Below, piece by piece: positions 1-11,718 of a stretch of 60,452 nucleotides of DNA. Where the stretch lies: assembly GCF_000281045.1 (NCBI RefSeq), contig NW_008246189.1, positions 55,130 through 115,581 of the forward strand, written 5' to 3'. Both the position numbers and the translations under genes were made by a program. The DNA is from Saprolegnia diclina VS20. Its lineage: Eukaryota; Oomycota; Saprolegniomycetes; Saprolegniales; Saprolegniaceae. The notes beneath the pieces were generated by a model. The model made no database searches and was not told the DNA's origin. It was given only the letters and a program-made list of their open reading frames with translations. Each line of letters starts with the position of its first letter. Within the stretch, counting starts at the first letter, position 1.

Positions 1-1236
1 GCGCAACAAGCGCTCGCTGCTCAAGTCGCGTCGCGTGACATCAACGCGTCCGCGTTCATCACAACATCCCGCGCCTCGTTTCTCGGACTCTACATTGGGT
101 ACAATGTCATGTGGATGGACGACAGCAATTCCAACGAAAACGTCATGTACACGGGCTACATGCGCGCACCGTCGTCGGCGTGGTGGCTGCTTTGCAAGCT
201 CCTCTTGCGCTTGAGCCTCGCGGGTTGCGTCGGCGTCTGGATGTGGCATGCGTACTTTCGGCACTTGCCGCGCCTCGTGGCCAGCTTGGAAGCGTACGGC
301 CTTTGCGACGCACCAATCAGCGCGACGCTCGAGGTGGTCGTTGGCGACCCCACGGCGTATGTCCTCTTGCACCCGATGGTTTCGATCGCGTTTGTATTGG
401 ACTTTTGGCTCTCGGTCGACTTTGTCGCGCGCGCCATGAACCGCATGGTCCAAGCCACCGATGCGTCATCGTTCGTCGTCGCCTGCGTGTACCTCTCGCG
501 CACCGTCTGGTTTGGCTATGGCACACTTCTTGCGATGAGCACTGTGCTGCGGTACTGCAGAATCTACCGACCTCGCTTTGTCGCCGTCGACCCCACGACG
601 ATTGCGATCCTATTGACGCTGGCCGCGGGGCCGATCACGCGGCTTCAGAGCCAGACGCCAGCGCTGGCTCGAGTTTGCAATAACCTCTTTACCTGCCTTG
701 CGCCGTCGCCCGATGAAATCGACGTGGGCGTCGCCGCGCTCGTGTATACGCTCATCATTGGCGTCCTTCCGTTGCTCCTTGGGTTTGTGTTGTCCGCGTG
801 TGCGCGGGCCCGGGCCGTCGCACGCCAGTCGCTGCGTCGTCGCAGTCTCTCGTCGCTCAAAGAGGGTCCCCATGTTGCTATGATCCACGCATCGTTTGCC
901 AACAACGACTGGAAGAATCACATCATGACGACCTTAAGCATTCACCCGTGGACGGCGACGTTCACGTGCGTTGGCGGCAGTGTCTACGATCTCTTTGATA
1001 AACAGCCAAAGTATTCGCGCAACATGGCGCTGAGTCTCCGCGGAGCCGACTGCTTTGTGCTCTACTCAACGTCGAACACAACACGCACCACTGTACGTCT
1101 GAGCCTTCTCTCGGCCATGGAAGCGCAAGACCCTCTGCGAGTCTTGCCTGGACCACGACGCTCGGCCGTCGGCAAGGTCAATCCTACCACCGAAGTGGTC
1201 CGACAAGGCAGTGACCACAGTCCTTGGATCATGTAA
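1..1236 (+). CDS. Six-TM oomycete membrane protein, family copy 1 (5'-truncated by window)
   Basis: The reading frame is open from base 1 and ends TAA after the Trp-Ile-Met terminus shared by the family, giving 411 visible residues. The missing part is exon 1 and the start of the ectodomain. Seen: the end of the ectodomain, then a TM helix rich in Trp and Leu, the VVGDPTAYVLLHP block, a TM with DFWLSVDF, a TM with CVYLSRTVWFGYG, the block AAGPITRLQSQTPAL, another TM, and a cytoplasmic C-terminal domain with GGSVYDLF and RGADCFVLYS. The same blocks occur in five further copies in this window. I do not recognise the family from any named domain, and its function is unknown. It is the most divergent copy of the first cluster around the DCF and terminal segments. 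Confidence 0.8.
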   Translation, partial: AQQALAAQVASRDINASAFITTSRASFLGLYIGYNVMWMDDSNSNENVMYTGYMRAPSSAWWLLCKLLLRLSLAGCVGVWMWHAYFRHLPRLVASLEAYGLCDAPISATLEVVVGDPTAYVLLHPMVSIAFVLDFWLSVDFVARAMNRMVQATDASSFVVACVYLSRTVWFGYGTLLAMSTVLRYCRIYRPRFVAVDPTTIAILLTLAAGPITRLQSQTPALARVCNNLFTCLAPSPDEIDVGVAALVYTLIIGVLPLLLGFVLSACARARAVARQSLRRRSLSSLKEGPHVAMIHASFANNDWKNHIMTTLSIHPWTATFTCVGGSVYDLFDKQPKYSRNMALSLRGADCFVLYSTSNTTRTTVRLSLLSAMEAQDPLRVLPGPRRSAVGKVNPTTEVVRQGSDHSPWIM

Positions 1237-1537
1237 AACGGCTATCGATAAGAAGTTATGATAGTCAGCATGGCAGTATCTTCTTGTCAGGCGGTGTATT
1301 ACCGGGGTTACCACTATGGGTTTATTTTTCTACGTGGTCTATCGTCAAGCTACTTGATCGACCAGCAGCGTTCGCGGTCATGAGCCAGCGTCAGCATGGC
1401 AGTATCGACGGATGTAGAATGATGTTATCGGCCTTATTGAAATCAGAAAAGTCGATGATGGCGAAAGCGCCGAAAAATGACGTGGCGCGCTCTGAAGCAT
1501 TCTTTCTAATAAGAAACTGGTTGTGTTCTAAAAATAG
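1237..1537. repeat. Spacer between copies 1 and 2 with a 17-bp direct repeat
   Basis: No coding region. A perfect 17-bp direct repeat (GTCAGCATGGCAGTATC) occurs at 1264-1280 and 1390-1406. It may be a trace of local duplication in the tandem array. Confidence 0.5.
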
Positions 1538-3181
1538 ATGCGCTGGCTGGCCCCGAGGCGGCACTGGGTAGCGCAAACGGCGGTCGTGCCGTGGGATGGA
1601 CCGTCGTCTCCGTATACAGTCCGATGGAACAAGGGCTCTGTCGTCTTGGCCTTGCTCATGGTTCTCAATGTTGCCATCATGTAAGCCTGGCGCGAGCGAC
1701 TTGTGTGTTCACCACGTTCGTGTAGGCCTCTCAAAGCGTACATTTCCGAGCCCTTTCCATGGCACCACGTGCCCATGCAAGGAATACCGGATCAATGCGA
1801 CCGCAACTTTACAGCCTGCGCGCCGACGTTGCTTTTGGCGCTGCAAAACCAAAGCCAGCAACTCGGTCCTGGCCAAGTGTACCTCGCCACAGACCGGTTC
1901 GACCTCGTGCGCGTGAGCTTCGCAGCGTTGCCCGATCCAAGCGACGCCGACACATTCTATCTCACGTTACCCTACGCGTCGTTCTACTCGATCCAGCAGC
2001 GGAAGCTTTTCAGCGCCATCGCTCGGCGCGAAATGAACGCATCGGCGTTTGCCACCACCGAGCTCTCGCTCTTTCTGGGCATTGCGATCTCGTACAATGC
2101 CATTTGGATTGCGCCGAATACCCAAAATGCGTCCAGCGATCTATTTATTTGTGCTGCACGCGTGGCTTTTCCCACGTGGTGGCTCTGGCTCAAATTCGCG
2201 TATCGGCTCGTTTTTGGCGTCTATCTGCTCATGTGCATGTGGCGGCTCTACTTTGCGCAGTACGCCACGCTGGTCGCAAATTTAGAGCGCTACGGTATCG
2301 AAGCGGCAGCTGTTGGGTCGACGCTCACGCTGGTCGTGGGCGACCCCACGAGCCTCATTTTGGTGCACCCACGAGTCATCCTCGGCTTTGTTCTGGACTT
2401 TTGGATGAGCGCCGATTTTGACGGACGCGCCTATCTTCGCGTCGGCCAAGTCGTCGACCCGCTCCAGTTCTTCGTGGCGTGCTTGTACCTCTCGCGCACG
2501 CTCTGGTTCGCGTACGGCGCGGTGGTCGCCACTTCGAACCTCATGAAGCGCTGTGGTTTGGCCAAATATTTCCACGGCGTCGACCCGACGTACACGGCGA
2601 TTGGCGTCGCGGTCGTTGCCGGACCGTTTACGTTTGTGCAAATGCAAATTCCAGCCCTCTGCAAGCTCTACAACACGCTCTTTGTTGCTCTCGCGCGCCG
2701 CGACGACACGATCGACATTAGCCTCGCGGCGCTTGTCTACACTACGCTGATTGGAGGCCTCCCCCTTGTGTTTGGGCTTTGGCCGCGGTAATACAAACCG
2801 CCAAACAACGTGGCGGCAGTCAGTCACAACGACTTCAAATCCCGCTGGGCGCTCTACTTTAGTCTCATGTTTTGGCGCACGCGACGACCGATCCAGTTTG
2901 CGGGCGGCAGTATCTATACCCTGTTCGCCAAAGACGAGACGTGGAAGGCAATTCTTGGCGTGAGCCAGCGCAGCACCGACTGCTACGTGCTCTACGATGT
3001 GCCTGGGAACAGCTCACACCAACAAGGCGTTCGACTCAGCCTCACGGCCCGCGTCGAGAAGCGACGACAGCTTGTGCTGCGCGACGCGAGCACCGGTACT
3101 TCGGTGGGACACATCGCATTTGAAAAAGACGACTCAATTTCGCTGGTGCAAGGCTCGCATGGTGTCGCCTGGATCATGTAA
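1538..3181 (+). CDS. Six-TM oomycete membrane protein, family copy 2 (in-frame stop or micro-intron)
   Basis: Exon 1 is 1538-1680 and encodes an N-terminal signal-anchor ending NVAIM. The intron is 1681-1725 (GTAAGC...TGTAG) and splits the Met codon AT|G exactly as in the other copies. Exon 2 runs from 1726 with PLKAYISEPFPW, the QCDRNFTACAP motif, TM segments and VVGDPTSLILVHP. At 2789-2791 a TAA interrupts the frame right after FGLWPR. Coding then resumes in the same frame and continues to 3181 with the full C-terminal domain (GGSIYTLF, SQRSTDCYVLY, WIM). Either this is a nonsense-broken copy or a 36-nt GT...AG intron (2788-2823) removes the stop and keeps the frame. The rest of the gene is intact, without other lesions. 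Function unknown. Confidence 0.7.
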
Positions 3182-3501
3182 TACATCAAGTTGCGTCAAA
3201 AGTAGAATGGCCAGTCGCATTCCGGACCTTGGGTCTTTCACTATCGTAAGGTTGGTCAGGAAGCTAAGGTACTGGTATCGGTGGGGGGAGGCAAGGGTCA
3301 ATAAACCCCTGGGTGAGGCGAGCTGCATGGTAGAGTTGAGTTCAAGAATACGAGCTCTTCCACGATCCACCTATTTGTAAAAGACCACTAGGCAGCTGAA
3401 GTGCCTCGAACCCACTGTTCTTGCGGTTCTGCTCACATCGTTATCGACGGTCCGATGGTCGTTTTTGCTTTTCGTACAAAGTGTATTTTTGGAGTGCAAT
3501 A
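3182..3501. other. Intergenic spacer, copies 2-3
   Basis: No conserved coding sequence or RNA gene seen. It presumably holds the 3' end of copy 2 and the promoter of copy 3. Confidence 0.5.
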
Positions 3502-5123
3502 ATGGCGCCAACGTGGCTCGGCTCGGCGGCTGTTGTGCCATGGGAGGCGCCGCCAGCGTACGTCATTCGCTTCAACAAGCGGTCCGTGCTCGTGAGTCTT
3601 CTCATGGTGCTCAACGTCGCCATCATGTACTCCTGTCGTCTGTCAGCGTCAGAGGTTCACCTTGATGTAGGCCACTGAAAGCCTACATTTCCGAGCCGCT
3701 GCCGTGGACGCATGTGCCCATGCAAGGCATCCCCGACACTTGCTACGTCAACTTCACCGCGTGCTCGCCCATTTTGCTCGGGGTGCTGCGCAATCGCAGC
3801 GCGCACCTGCCGCATGGCCCCGCGTACATCTCGAACGATCGGTTCGACCTCGTGCGCGTCGCCCTTCCGCCGATGCCGCCACCAACCGAGGCCAACTCGA
3901 CGTTTTACCTCGACTTTCCCTACGCAATTTTCTACTCGGTCGAACAACGCACGCTGCTGCAGGCAGTGGCTCGACGCGACATCAACATCTCGGAGTACGC
4001 GACAACCGAGCTCGCTCTTTTCTTGGGCGTTGCGATCGCATACAATGCGATTTGGCTGACGTCGACGGACAATGGCACTCACTACATGACGGTGTGTGCG
4101 ACGCGCGCGTCGCTTGCGTCCTGGTGGCAGTGGTTCAAGTTGCTGTATCGCCTGGCCTTTGTTGTTTACTTGCTGACGTGCATGTGGCGGCTCTACTTTA
4201 AGCACTACCTCACGCTCGTCGCGAATTTACGGCGCTACGGACTGTCCCTGGCGCCTACTGGGAGCACGTTGATTATCGTGCTCGGGGATCCGACCAGTCT
4301 TATCCTCGTGCACCCGCTTGTGATTGCTGGCTTTATCGTTGATTTTTGGATGAGCGCCGACTTTGTGGCCAGAGCATACCTCCGCGTCGGGCAACTCGTG
4401 GCTCTCTTTCCGTTCTTTACTGCGTGTTTGTATCTCTCACGGACACTTTGGTTTGCATATGGGTCCCTCACGCTAACGTCGTCGCTTCTCAAGCGCTGTC
4501 GATTGGCCAAGTACTTTTATGGCGTCGATCCCACGTATACGGCGATCGGTGTGATGCTCGCGGCCGGCCCGCTCACCAATTTTCAAACGCGGCTGCCAGC
4601 ACTGTGCGCTTTGTACAATATTCTGTTTGTTGCTCTTGTCCACCAAGAGGATGCGATCGACACGGGCCTCGCAGCGCTGCTGTACACGTCGCTCATTGGC
4701 GTCTTGCCGCTGGGCTTTGGCTTCTGGCCGCGCAAGCGCCGCATGCCTCTAAATGCGGCGGGCGTCGGCCACAACGACGCCAAGTCGCGCTGGGCACTCT
4801 ACTTTAGTCTCTGCTCACTGCGTACGTCGTCGATGCAGCTCGAGGGCGGCAGCCTTTACACGCTCTTTGCGACCAACCCGGAGGCGAAAGCAACGCTGGG
4901 CGTTAGTCAGCGCGGCTCGGACTGCTACGTTCTCTTTGGTACTACGTCGGATCAAGGCGCCAAACACGGCGTGCGCTTGAGCTTGCTCTCGCGCATCGAC
5001 GCTCGGCACGCAGCTCAGCTTTCGTCTCGCAAGGCGCTCGGCACGGCCGTCGGGCACTTGGAGATCGAGTCCGACGTCACGGTGCTGACCCTTGGTGCGA
5101 ACGGTTGTCAATGGATCCGTTGA
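3502..5123 (+). CDS. Six-TM oomycete membrane protein, family copy 3 (best intact model)
   Basis: Exon 1 is 3502-3626, the intron 3627-3670 (44 nt, GTACTC...TGTAG) and exon 2 3671-5123, giving 525 residues. Order: a short cytosolic start with VVPWEAPPAY; a signal-anchor helix (VLVSLLMVLNVAIM); PLKAYISEPLPW; an ectodomain of about 170 residues with CYVNFTACSP (a sequon between two Cys); TM near WWQWFKLLYRLAFVVYLLTCMW; VLGDPTSLILVHP; DFWMSADF; TACLYLSRTLWFAYG; VDPTYTAIGV; AAGPLTNFQTRLPALC; a last TM ending FGFWPR; and a basic linker. The C-terminal domain contains NDAKSRWALYFSL, GGSLYTLF, LGVSQRGSDCYVLF and a tryptophan near the end. Topology is inferred: N-in, ectodomain outside or lumenal, about six TM, C-terminus cytosolic. 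No enzyme motif recognised. Confidence 0.88.
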
Positions 5124-5484
5124 GGGCGGCGATGGATCCGTTAATCAGCGTCAAATTGGCGAGATGGCAATAAAACTGGGATTCCAAAAGCGTCGCCGTC
5201 AAGTCAAATTTGTTGCGCAAAAATAATGTTTTTCGTGTTTACCCTTTTGGAGTGGTCAGAATGACCACTCACGGGCGGCAAGGTGGCATGCGTCCTACGA
5301 GCCGTCTTTGCATAACTCTAAAGAAAAGTACATTCAAGGCTCGGTCGCTTTACAGATTGGCGTAGACGCAAGCATCGTGTGTATGCGCAGAGTCCAAATA
5401 AAATATCATGCATATACTGTATATACCCTACCCCTATTTCCGGCTAAAATTACGCGGCCTCCATACTTTTCGCATCAAGTAGAC
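5124..5484. other. Intergenic spacer, copies 3-4
   Basis: AT-richer spacer with an AATAAA-like element about 47 bases after the copy 3 stop (around 5170) and another near 5397. No gene seen. Confidence 0.4.
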
Positions 5485-7116
5485 ATGCGTGCGTGGGGGA
5501 GCTCTGTCGTGCCATGGATGGCCCCGCTGCGCAACGTGGTCACGCTCAACAAACGGTCGATCGCGTGGAGCCTCGTCATGCTCTGCAACATCTTTCTCAT
5601 GTACTAGCGACTCGCCATATCGGCTCATTTTGTGCATTCTAGGCCGCTCAAGGCGTACATCTCCGAGCCTTTCCCATGGACCTCGGTGCATGTCGATGCG
5701 ATCCCAAGCGACTGCGCGCACAACTTTACCAACTGCGGGCCACAGCTCCTCGAATTCTTTCGGAACCAAAGCCAGTTCCTCTCCGAGGACGCGCCGCACA
5801 TTGCGACCAAAGTATACGACCTCGTTCGGGTCTCGTTTCCGCTGCCGACGAACGCGTCCTCGCCCGACGCGTACGTGACATCCATGCCATACGCTCTCTT
5901 CTACTGCGCGTCCCAACGCGACCTCGCGCACCGCTTTGCGACTAATCAAATCCACGCGACGGACTTTGCGAGCGCCCAAATCGCCGCATTTCTCACGAGT
6001 CCGATCGCGTTTTCTGTCATTTGGGCCTCAAACGACACGACGACACCGGGTGGCGGCATCATGCACATGGGGTACGTCCGCGCCGCGACGTCGACGTGGT
6101 GGACTTCGATCAAATTTGTGTTTCGACTGCTCCTGTCGATGTACCTTGTGTGGTGTACGTGGGCCCAGTATTTTGTGCACGTAAAGACTCTCTATTCTCA
6201 GCTGACGACGATCGGTCTCGCGACCGCGCCCGGACGCTCCTTGGAGCTCATTGTCGGCGACCCCACGAGCGTCGTGCTGTTAAACCCGGTCGTGGCACTC
6301 TTCTTCATTGTCGATTTTTGGATCAGCGCCGATTTTGTCTCGTTAGCGTTTACGCGCGTGGCGGTCGTGACGTCGCCGACGACGTACTTTATCGCGTCTC
6401 TGTACCTCTCGCGGACCCTCTGGTTTGCCTACGGGTCGCTCAGTGTCATGTCCGGTTGCCTCAAGCGACTCGGGAAGGCCCACCTCTTTCACGCTGTAGA
6501 TCCAAGCTGGACCGCCGTCGCGGTCATGTGCGTTGCGGGCCCGTTCACGACGCTCCAGACGCGGCTTCCGTTTCTGATCGATCTCTACAACTGGATATTT
6601 TACGTCCTAGCTTCGTCGTCGACCTCCATCGAGACGAGCGCCGCTGCGATCGTCTACACGGCGCTCGTTGGCGGCTTGCCAATTCTCTTTGGGCTCTTTC
6701 CGCGACATAAACCGCGCCTCCTCGTGGGTCCCCGCGTCAGCGCCACGTCGCCAGCGTCGTACCTCGAGAACGACGTCAAGGCGCGCTGGGCGCTCAGTTT
6801 TACGTTCATGTCGAGGGCAAAAAAAGCGAATGGCGTCAACATGCTAGGTGGCAGCGTCTACCAACTCTTCCAAGCGCACCCGGCGCTGCGACGGGAGCTG
6901 TGCATGAGCCAGCGCGGTGGCGACTGCTACATAGTGTACGATGATATAGCGTCGACGGTCAGTGTTCGCGTCTCGCCACTCGAGTGTTTGGACCATCACC
7001 GGCCGCCGCTCACGGTGGCTGCTGCGGTGCCCGGGCACATCTTGGGCCGCGTCGACATGCGCAAAGACGCACCAATGCTCATCCTCGGCGACAATAATTC
7101 CAAGTGGATCATGTAA
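5485..7116 (+). CDS. Six-TM oomycete membrane protein, family copy 4
   Basis: Exon 1 is 5485-5600, the intron 5601-5642 (42 nt, GTACTA...TCTAG, again splitting AT|G) and exon 2 5643-7116, giving 529 residues. It has the family layout: MRAWGSSVVPW start, signal-anchor, PLKAYISEPFPW, the DCAHNFTNCGP motif, IVGDPTSVVLLNP, DFWISADF, ASLYLSRTLWFAYG, a final TM ending FGLFPR, and a C-terminal domain with GGSVYQLF, MSQRGGDCYIVYD and a terminal WIM. The upstream ATG at 5308 is in the same frame, but the start at 5485 matches the paralogues and is preferred. Apparently intact. Function unknown. Confidence 0.87.
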
Positions 7117-7503
7117 TAATGGTCGAACTCGACTCGAATATTGGGCTTGCTATCATGCTTCGCTTAGCAGCGTCACATTGGGTTCACAGGAGGCAGTCGT
7201 CTGGTGCCGAAAAGCCCAACCCGAACCCCATCAAGTTAGCACCCAAATGCTTTGCACAAAGTCCTCGTCTCAAGTTGGCCAGACTCTTTTCGATATCGGT
7301 ATCGGTGAGCTTTGAAAGCGTGGCATTGCATCGCAGCATTCTGCGGCGTGGGCAAACAGGGCTTTTGCGCCGTCGCGTCCAAGCAGATGCAAGCAACATC
7401 GAACTACGTGATTTCAATCGGAGACGATCGAGACAGCGTTCGCATGCTCGGTCGTGTTCACTGCCGAGGTATACCTAAGGCTGAAATGCATTCGATGGCG
7501 CGT
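7117..7503. other. Convergent intergenic region
   Basis: Lies between the 3' ends of membrane copy 4 (+) and USP39 (-). No coding feature supported. Confidence 0.5.
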
Positions 7504-9228
7504 CTAGTCGGACGCTTGGCGCTCGTAGATGAGCAAGTACGACTCGGAGATGCCAATGAGCTGCGGCATGGTCTCTTGCACGTGGAGGTCCTGGAGCTCG
7601 TACCACTGGTCCGTCGCGCGGTTCTGCACATGCACGCGGTACGAGCCGTCGGCGAGCGGATCCATGTTGACGGCGGTCGTCGCTTGACCAATCGTGGGCG
7701 GGCTGTCGTGGCACACGTTCGCAACCAGGTTGTACTTGGTCGACGGCAGCTTGGAGAGGACGCTCGTGACCAAGTGCTGGCGCTCGAGGATGCCGGCGCT
7801 CGAGCCGCCGAGCGACGTAAGGAGCGCTTTGAGCTCGCCAATGGACATGGCCGCGATCGCGTCGCTGGACATGCCGAGCTCGACGTGGTCGCTCATCTCA
7901 AGGTTCTTGACGGGGAAATTCACGATCGTCGGGTTTTTCTCCGTGAAAAAGTTGTTTTTTGTAAACCGGTGGATGTGGAAGATGAGGTACTTGGGCAGCG
8001 TCTCGAGCGTATACTGCTTTTGCTGCCGGACCGCGCCTTGAAACACGTGCTAACGCCATACTCAAGAGTCCGAGAGCGTCGGCAGATCGCGTACCGTGAT
8101 CTTTTCGCCGTTGAATTTTTCGAGCACCGTAAAGAGCGGAACCTGCGGAATGACATTGCCGCCCTGCGAGTCCTTGAAGAGCGGCGTCGGCGGCAAATCC
8201 AGCGAGAGAAACCTACAAATCCCATTCGAGTCCAGCGCCAATTTGCGGGAAAATCTGTACAGGAACGGCGTCGTGGCGTTGGTGACGCCGGCCGCTGCGC
8301 CGTCCGAGAGCGTCTTGACTTGCACCGTGCCCTGAAAGACGTCGTGGATGATGCTACTGCCTTGCTTTTTCGTGCCGCCGACGCCCTACACCGGATATTT
8401 ACGCTAAATTGGGTTTTGTCATTTGAGAAATACGCGATGGAGCTCGTTGAGGAACCACGAGAGGAACTCGAGTGCGTCCTTTTGCTCGCCAATGTGGAAG
8501 CGCTTCTTGCTCGCGACCGAGATTTCTTGGACAATCTCATGCGGACTGATCTGGCCGACAGCATGAATACCGTCGATTTCCAGGACAAGAGGCGAATTTA
8601 CCGTATTTTTGATGTTGTGGGGGCTCCACATCTTGCGCATCATCTCGCCAAAGCGCAGAGCGAGGGTCGACTTGGTCTTGGCGACGGCCGCCATGTAGTT
8701 GGCTGGCTCGAGAAAGTAGTCGCGGAGCGGCGGGACGTGCGCGAGCGCATGCAGCACGACCGAGACGTAGTCGGTCTTCTTGAGGTTGTTGAGGCCGACA
8801 AAGCCCGGGAGGTACGAGACGCCAAAGCTGTCTTGGGCGAGCTTCCGGTTCCCGTCCATCTGCGCAATCTGCTCCTTCGTGAACGTCGGGCGCAGCGCGT
8901 GCTGTATGGGCAGGAGCGAGAGGTCGTTGACTTCGTAGTTGTCGGGCAGGCAGTAGATCTTGTCGGTTGACAAGTTGATGAAGACGTGGTGGAAGCTCTG
9001 GAGCGCGTGCATGTACGCGTGTGTCTTGGGGCCGCGGCCCTGGAAGTACTTGCCGCAGACCAAGCACGCGTACGCGTTCTGCGCCGAGAGCGAGACCGAG
9101 CAAACCTTCTCAAAGTCAAAGTCCAGCAGCTGCGGCTTGACCGTGTCCAGGTACGGGCAGCGCTTCCGCTTGTTCATGCTCGTCGCCGGCGTCTCGTCGT
9201 CGGGCTCGGGCTCCTTGCGCTTGCTCAT
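7504..9228 (-). CDS. USP39: USP39/Sad1-like U4/U6.U5 tri-snRNP protein (ubiquitin protease fold, inactive)
   Basis: Exons 9228-8434, 8385-8095 and 8049-7504, with introns of 48 and 45 nt, give 543 residues, close to the family length. Order: a short basic N-terminus; a zinc-finger UBP domain (ACLVCGKYFQGRG, HALQSFHHVFINL, IYCLPDNYEV); then a USP domain. The position of the catalytic Cys box reads GLNNLKKTDYVSVVLHAL, with Asp where active USPs have Cys, as is typical of USP39. The His-box region reads GSYRVHVQNRATDQWYELQDL. Also diagnostic are GGTKKQGSSIIHDVFQG and RFTKNNFFTEKNPTIVNFP. The role known for the family is a nuclear pre-mRNA splicing scaffold needed for tri-snRNP entry, not ubiquitin removal. 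The 5' end faces the transposase-derived gene at 9882. Confidence 0.95.
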
Positions 9229-9881
9229 GCTGCAGCTGTGGTCGCGGCAAATTATGGTCGCCCGAATCGGTCTTTTAGGTCAAATGCGTTTTAATGGAAA
9301 AACGCAGCGCACAGGCGACGGATTCGAAAAGGCACGCGCGACGCATCGCCTCGGGCCGCGCATACCGGTGCTACCGTCGACCAAGGATACATGAAGTGTT
9401 GCGCTTGCATGCGTAGCGACGACCCTTCTGCGCTTTCGTTGGATGCATCACTGTTTAACGTGTTTAACGTGTTTAAACGCGCCCATGCAAGGTAGGTCCA
9501 AGCGGGGCCTCTATAACTTCATGCGATAGAAAGTGCTTTTTAACACTTCCTCGGAGTGCGTTTGGCTTTGGGTCATTCAGCCGTGTACGAAAGCATAGGT
9601 TCTAGTAGAGCCAACCCACCAAGCGCTAGAAGTACGGCACAGCACCGAGAGCGCTGCTATGCTCTGTATCGGTGCCATCAGCTCGACGCGCAAAAGCTTA
9701 AAAAGCCATTTCAAGCGCTTAATACCTCTCATATTCAATTATATGACTAGCAAAAACACAAGATCTCCTTACAAACACCAAGGTAATTGTATTCCAACTG
9801 TCGAAAACGACAGGAAGGCAGGACGTTTCTAAAGTGAGGGGGAATTCGTCATTTACTTGGTCGAAAACGAACGTTGAAGCC
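9229..9881. promoter_or_regulatory. Divergent upstream region of USP39 and pogo-like gene; TGTTTAACG triplet repeat
   Basis: About 650 bases separate two divergent start codons. Three head-to-tail copies of a 9-mer (TGTTTAACG, the last one TGTTTAAAC) lie at 9452-9478. No RNA gene recognised. It must carry at least one of the two promoters. Confidence 0.45.
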
Positions 9882-11718
9882 ATGGAGATGGTCGTCGACG
9901 ACTCGCTGCTGCTGCTGCCAAGCACGGAGGAGCCGCCGCATGAGGACCTCCTGCACACCCAAGCCCACGACGCGTACGACGTCGAGCCGGAGGAAGCGAG
10001 CACGGCGACCAAGACGCGCAAGCGCGAGCGCTTGACGCTCGGGCAGAAGCGCCAGGTCGTGGACCTCGCGTCGAGCCACCAGTTCACGCACCGCGTACGT
10101 CGCCTTCGCCCATCTCTAGCACGCTGTACATGGGACGTAGGAGCTTGCCGAGAAGTTCCAGGTCGGGCGCACGACGATCACCAACATTTGCAAGAACACG
10201 GAGCTCATTCGCAACGAGACCGACTCAGCCGACCTCCTCAAGAAGCGGCGCAAGACGACCAAGTGCACGTACGACCTCAAGATCCTCGACGAAGCTCTGC
10301 ACAAGTGGCGCATGGAAATCCGCGTGAGCAACCCGGAAATGAAGCTCACGGGCGCGGCGCTGCAGCAAAAGGCCATCGAGTTTGCCCAAGCTATCTTACA
10401 TGACGAGTACGCGCGCCTGCCCGAGAAGATCCAACTCGCCCTCAGCAAGTTTGGCGCTTCGAACGGCTGGCTCGACGGGTACCGCACGCGCTTTGGCAAC
10501 TTTAGCTCACGCTCAACGCACGAGCAGGCAGCGATCAAGCAGGTCGACTACCAAACGCGGCTGCGGGAGCTGCACCGTAGCTTTGACGGCGTCGAGCCAT
10601 GTGACATTTGGACCGGCGGTGAGTTTGCCCTTGTCTTCAAGCCCAGCCACGTCATGGACAAGGGCCGATGCACGGTCTCGCTCTTTGCGAACGCGGCCGG
10701 GGACCTCTTTGACATGCAAGTGATTGGCATCGAGAAAGGGGGGACCCCCGTCGAGATGGACGGCCTCGACCTGCGGGCGCGGTACCGCATTTTGTACGGG
10801 TACTCGAAAACCGGTCTCCAGGTCGCGACGACGTCAATGGCGATGCTCAAAGCGCTCAACCAGCACGCCAAGGCCCTCAAGCGCACGTTCCATGTGGTCC
10901 TTGACAGCGCTGTGCCACACGTCAAAGCCGCCATGATGCTCGATGCGCTCGGCGACCAGCGCACGTTCTTCCTCTACGACCAGCTGCGGATTTACTTTTT
11001 GCCGCCGCATCTGAGTTTGCCCAAGTGCCACCCGCTGCACATGGGCATCATTGCATGCTTCAAGGCCAAATTTCGCTACGAGATGCTCGACACGCTCTAC
11101 ACCAACTACCGGCACGCGACCGCGCTCGATGACGCGACCCGCGTCATCCAGTTCAAGCTCAAGACCGTCTTCCATTGGCTAGCTGTCGCCTTGCACAGTG
11201 TGCCGTCGAGTCTTGTTTTGCAGGCGTGGGTGGCCTCGGGGCTCCTGCCGGCAACGACGGTCGCCAAGTTGCCGAAACAACCGCCGCCATCGAGTGACGA
11301 GCCGTACGTAACCCAGCTCGACGCGCTCTTGCGCGAGATCTCGCTCACGATGCCGGCGTTTCTGCAGTGGGTCCTTGGCACGGCCACCATGTCGGGCGCC
11401 GACCTCCTCAAGCTCGAGGCCAAGGAGAGCGTCAACGACCCGGGCGTTGACGAGACGCAGATCATCCGCAGCGTTCTCCTCAAACACGACTTTTTGACCG
11501 TGCGCCGGGGGACATTGGACGATGCGCTCGATGTGCTCGACGACGAAGACCCGGCCTTTGAGATGGCGTGCCCCGACCGCGCCGCGGTCCTTGAGAGCCT
11601 CAACTTGCTCAAACGCTATTTGCGGCTCGCGCCCCAGGACGTGCCGACGCGCATGCCGGCGATTGCGATGCTCAACGACCTCAAGGCGCACCTCGGCGGC
11701 GACGAGATGACCGTGTAG
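9882..11718 (+). CDS. pogo/Tigger-type (CENP-B-like) transposase-derived protein, probably domesticated
   Basis: Exon 1 ends at 10094, the intron is 10095-10140 (46 nt, GTACGT...CGTAG) and exon 2 is 10141-11718, giving 596 residues from the ATG at 9882 (an in-frame ATG at 9834 is possible). An acidic N-terminus is followed by a psq-like helix-turn-helix (LTLGQKRQVVDLASSHQF ... ELAEKFQVGRTTITNICKN). A CENP-B/Tc5 second HTH has ASNGWLDGYRTRFGNFSSR. The DDE_1 fold then follows. First Asp: PCDIWTG; second: VVLDSAVPHVK. The third motif, normally PLDxG in this superfamily, reads PLHMGIIACFK, so the last catalytic Asp is His. The frame is undamaged and has an intron, which suggests a host gene rather than an active element. 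I saw no terminal inverted repeats. Confidence 0.85.

Noticed and set aside
7312-8970. 552-codon plus-strand open frame opposite USP39
   Set aside because: Antisense shadow of the USP39 exons. No domain, and it crosses both introns.
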